Program-made: the position numbers and the translations under genes | Notes under the pieces: model-generated | Told to the model about the DNA's origin: nothing | What the model saw: only the letters and a program-made list of their open reading frames with translations | Database searches by the model: none | Source of the DNA: Cognatishimia sp. F0-27 | Lineage (GTDB): Bacteria > Pseudomonadota > Alphaproteobacteria > Rhodobacterales > Rhodobacteraceae | Length of the DNA stretch: 60,582 nt | Direction: 5' to 3' | Assembly: GCF_020667845.1 (NCBI RefSeq) | Contig: NZ_JAFMPQ010000032.1 | Location: 1 to 60,582 of the forward strand | Shown: in pieces, positions 59,001-60,582 of the stretch | Numbering within the stretch: the stretch's first letter is position 1 | How the letters are laid out: each line of letters begins with the position of its first letter

Positions 59001-60582
59001 TTGACGTTGATGAAGACAGCATCGACACCCTCGCGCGGCTCGACTTTTCCGACGCCGAAACCGGGCTTGGCGATCTGAGTGTCGAAATCGTCAGCGGGCC
59101 GACCTTGGGTGATGTGGTGCTGCTGGGTAATGATTGGTTTTCCTATACGCCCGATCCCGATGCCAACGGCGCGGACAGCTTCACCTACCGGGTCACCGAT
59201 GCCGATCTGGTGTCGGAGATCGCAACCGCGACCATCACCGTGCGCCCGGTCAATGACCGCCCGGTGTTCGATATGCCCGTCTCCGCCCTGGCCATGGATG
59301 AGAACCAGACCGCTGTGCCCCTTGTCACCGCAAGCGATGTCGAGACGGCGGCGCTGGATTACACCATCATCGGTGGCGCAGACAGCGCGCTCTTCGGCAT
59401 CGACGCCGCTTCCGGGGCGCTGCGGTTCCTCACTGCGCCGGATTTCGAAGCGCTGGGAGATGCCGACGGGGACAACGTCTATGTGGTCGAGATCGCGGCG
59501 AGCGATGGCGCTTTGAGCGGGACAACCGAGGTGCAGATCACGCTGGGTGACGTGAATGAGGCGCCCGTGGCCGTTTTGGATCCTGTGGCGACACCGTCCA
59601 GCCAACTCATTGCGATCGACGTGCTGACGAATGATTTCGACCCCGAAGGCACGTCTTTGACCCTCACCCAAATAAATGGTGTTTCGGTGCAGACCGGCGA
59701 GGCCTTCACCTTGCCGTCCAATGCACGGGTATGGCTCTTTGCCCAGGGTGTTCTGGTGTTCGATCCGACGGACGCATGGGACGTAGCGCCCAACACCACC
59801 GCTCTGGATACTTTCACCTACGGTATCGAGGACATAAGCGGCCTTGCGGATGTGGGGACGGTAACGGTCACATTGAGTGAAGCCGGGTCAGGCGTGGGGG
59901 TCATTCAAACCGGCACTGGTGCGTCCGAGATCCTGCTCGGGTCTGCGTTCAACGACATCCTCACCGGGCTGGCAGGCGCGGACACGCTGATCAGCAGCGG
60001 CGGCAATGACAGCATCAACGGCGGCGCTGGAAATGACACGATCAAGGCGGGCGCGGGTCACGATACAATCGAAGGCGGCGCGGAGGGTGACGCGATCGAT
60101 GGCGGTGACGGACGTGACACGCTGTCCTATGCGTCCTCAGCGACCAGGGTCGCGATCAACCTTGGCGCTGGCTTTGCCGGTGGTGGCGATGCAGCCGGTG
60201 ACAGCCTGACCAGCATCGAGAACCTGCGCGGCTCTGCGTTCAACGATATCCTGCGCGGTGATGGCGGTGCCAATGTCATCGAGGGCGGTGCCGGGCCGGA
60301 TGTGGTCGACGGGCAGGGCGGCAGCGATACGGTATCTTATGAGCAGTCGGGCGCGCGCGTGGCGATCAACCTTGGGGTTGGCTTTGCTGGTGGCGGCGAT
60401 GCAGCCGGTGACAGCCTGACCAGCATCGAGAACCTGCGCGGCTCTGCGTTCAACGACATCCTGCGCGGTGATGGCGGTGCCAATGTCATCGAGGGCGGTG
60501 CCGGGCCGGACGTGGTCGACGGGCAGGGCGGCAGCGACACGGCATCTTATGAGCAGTCGGGCGCGCGCGTGGCGATCAACCT
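56081..60582 (+). CDS. Giant RTX protein with six Hcp-like tube domains (partial)
   Basis: Open from ATG 56081 to the window end, 1500 complete codons without a stop; the C-terminus is outside. Six tandem domains (about 4-116, 157-300, 323-472, 494-626, 650-786, 808-948) share a first strand like [IFL]DG[VLI], a GAF motif, a central [YAH]DLR strand and mostly a final F[SQ]W[ND]. This order (FxxIDGVxGE, SPxL, V/I strand, LxxV, WN/WD end) is that of Hcp, the type VI secretion tube protein. Domain 1 lacks the last motif and domain 4 is divergent. Then come Ig/cadherin-like domains (about 960-1058, 1060-1158, 1160-1266) and RTX calcium repeats from about 1275. No Sec signal is visible; the RTX part points to type I secretion. 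The ribosome site is weak (GGAATTC). Confidence 0.8.
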   Translation, partial: MSVEYVLVIDGVPGDPALDGAFALDDFGFSGRPNSFFEEAILRLSLNLGTALPTLVQALETGTALPSVQIIGRNDTGRIVYDLRAEDVELLIASGALSGQVEIRVQYTDFQITTNEVTSDLYHLPARGFSRNEGPGSGVDAPDPTGPTPAADVDADQHWIRFDGLSADASGNAGGFEIISEPGFEFTASEVNSGTYVVRFDPQAASPEIFEALTTGRLFSSVQIFGGPDGATATPPSQAQADLRLENVRLLSVALDAASDEPGLTAVLVYEEYEIISTSPADGDTPETQTQFSWNALFNLAGDGVAAPDPGPVPDATYTPSDESILIIDGLGGPETAVGMEGAFRDISFAFNAQTIYGDAFPGGIMQDNTLSVMQIAGDFSQILPDIYEAMVTETPLASLQIRDVVDPSTDGTPQSHDLRLEGLRILSLAAAEDGITQLLVEYDAIDYETIARAPDGTQIRSEFQWDVVNDVAGTDIVAPVAGAAIAAPDAASTFGIFIDGVAVPDAAGIPGILFLQAIPQDFILGGLTSVLVLDLGSQLAGVLGDIAPGTRIDSIRIVEYGAFANGPTVPISEVVLGDVAISVNEAAGIQTGISAFPQQFEMRSFGVAANGDSRVDSSFSWNLSTQTDVTSIDAPVTPVEAGMSARPDTLYMLIDGIAGNVQIPGLEGAFELNLASYDVNPASYGEARSQIANLSFDPGPALLEILETFGTGGTQTVQVLGFDTDAPGAPELIYDLRLAGSEILAFSEGASPNVEIVVAYDAFELITTNPLADTSTSTAWDLITNQPRASITPPVVPMGEDTSLEVAQYLLLLDGVDSGQTGAARLGAFELDTFSFGGVTAFGNGSGAEVSGRFILDFGAATPQIVELIADQSVIPTMQIVGLNANGDTVYDLRVADTSFAAVAETSSAGDLFDVLMREIDFTIVPQNPDGSLATPRTFQWNFSTGTAGDGVAAATVPARPDNTAPVARNITLDVDEDSIDTLARLDFSDAETGLGDLSVEIVSGPTLGDVVLLGNDWFSYTPDPDANGADSFTYRVTDADLVSEIATATITVRPVNDRPVFDMPVSALAMDENQTAVPLVTASDVETAALDYTIIGGADSALFGIDAASGALRFLTAPDFEALGDADGDNVYVVEIAASDGALSGTTEVQITLGDVNEAPVAVLDPVATPSSQLIAIDVLTNDFDPEGTSLTLTQINGVSVQTGEAFTLPSNARVWLFAQGVLVFDPTDAWDVAPNTTALDTFTYGIEDISGLADVGTVTVTLSEAGSGVGVIQTGTGASEILLGSAFNDILTGLAGADTLISSGGNDSINGGAGNDTIKAGAGHDTIEGGAEGDAIDGGDGRDTLSYASSATRVAINLGAGFAGGGDAAGDSLTSIENLRGSAFNDILRGDGGANVIEGGAGPDVVDGQGGSDTVSYEQSGARVAINLGVGFAGGGDAAGDSLTSIENLRGSAFNDILRGDGGANVIEGGAGPDVVDGQGGSDTASYEQSGARVAIN
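60140..60582 (+). repeat. 210-bp coding tandem repeat in the RTX region
   Basis: The segment coding RVAINLG recurs every 70 codons (ends of copies at residues 1360, 1430, 1500). The 210-bp copies are almost identical in DNA, including third positions, so the duplication is recent or kept uniform by recombination. The array continues beyond the window. Confidence 0.9.

Noticed and set aside
56081-60582. A true type VI secretion Hcp gene
   Set aside because: The Hcp-like domains are fused in series to cadherin/Ig and RTX parts, and no TssB, TssC, VgrG or ClpV-like genes are in the window, so this is not a standard T6SS locus.

Overview
The window is GC-rich and carries the gene content of a Roseobacter-type alphaproteobacterium (order Rhodobacterales). 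The evidence is a split S10/spc/alpha ribosomal block, an AapJQMP amino-acid ABC transporter, an ATP12-type F1 chaperone, frequent ATGA gene overlaps, RTX proteins of type I secretion style and a form I aerobic CO dehydrogenase cluster. The species cannot be fixed from sequence reading alone.

Left end (1-4.1 kb): a heptanucleotide array and derived low-complexity repeats, a secreted lambda-type lysozyme, a TIGR02466-type 2OG-Fe(II) oxygenase, a 52-aa membrane protein, a lipoprotein with an FNR-type box upstream, and about 1 kb without a convincing gene. Ribosomal block (4.1-18.7 kb): rpmC-rpsQ-rplN-rplX-rplE-rpsN-rpsH-rplF-rplR-rpsE-rpmD ends at a strong terminator. It is separated from rplO-secY-adk by a 117-bp repeat array, a cytochrome P450 and a convergent DEAD-box helicase. 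A DUF4760 protein separates adk from rpsM-rpsK-rpoA-rplQ.

Housekeeping middle (18.9-42.4 kb): degP-like protease, rarA, then the tightly coupled chain crcB/fluC-rluC-HAD-ATP12; aapJQMP with terminators after J and P; a leftward chain rpmH-rnpA-yidD-ttcA-EAL-yidC-MOSC-engB-argB-ferredoxin-sixA; then TVP38 membrane protein, FAD disulfide reductase, an orphan histidine kinase and tRNA-Arg(ACG).

Right end (42.8-60.6 kb): a leftward 926-aa RTX protein; the CO oxidation cluster (MHYT-LytTR regulator, coxM, coxS, coxL, coxD, coxE, coxF, coxG) with a candidate LytTR operator (14-bp direct repeats spaced 21 bp) in front of coxM; a gene-poor 1.15 kb; and a giant open reading frame running off the edge. 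In the cox cluster the regulator probably senses CO, M/S/L form the Mo-Cu enzyme, and D/E/F/G act in cofactor maturation and membrane docking.

The most unusual object is the giant protein at 56081 to the end. It has six tandem domains that read like Hcp tube proteins (type VI secretion / phage-tail-tube fold), then cadherin/Ig-like domains and RTX repeats. No type VI secretion genes are visible nearby. Hcp normally assembles as a hexameric ring, so six copies in one secreted chain suggest a single-chain ring or a repurposed tube fold.
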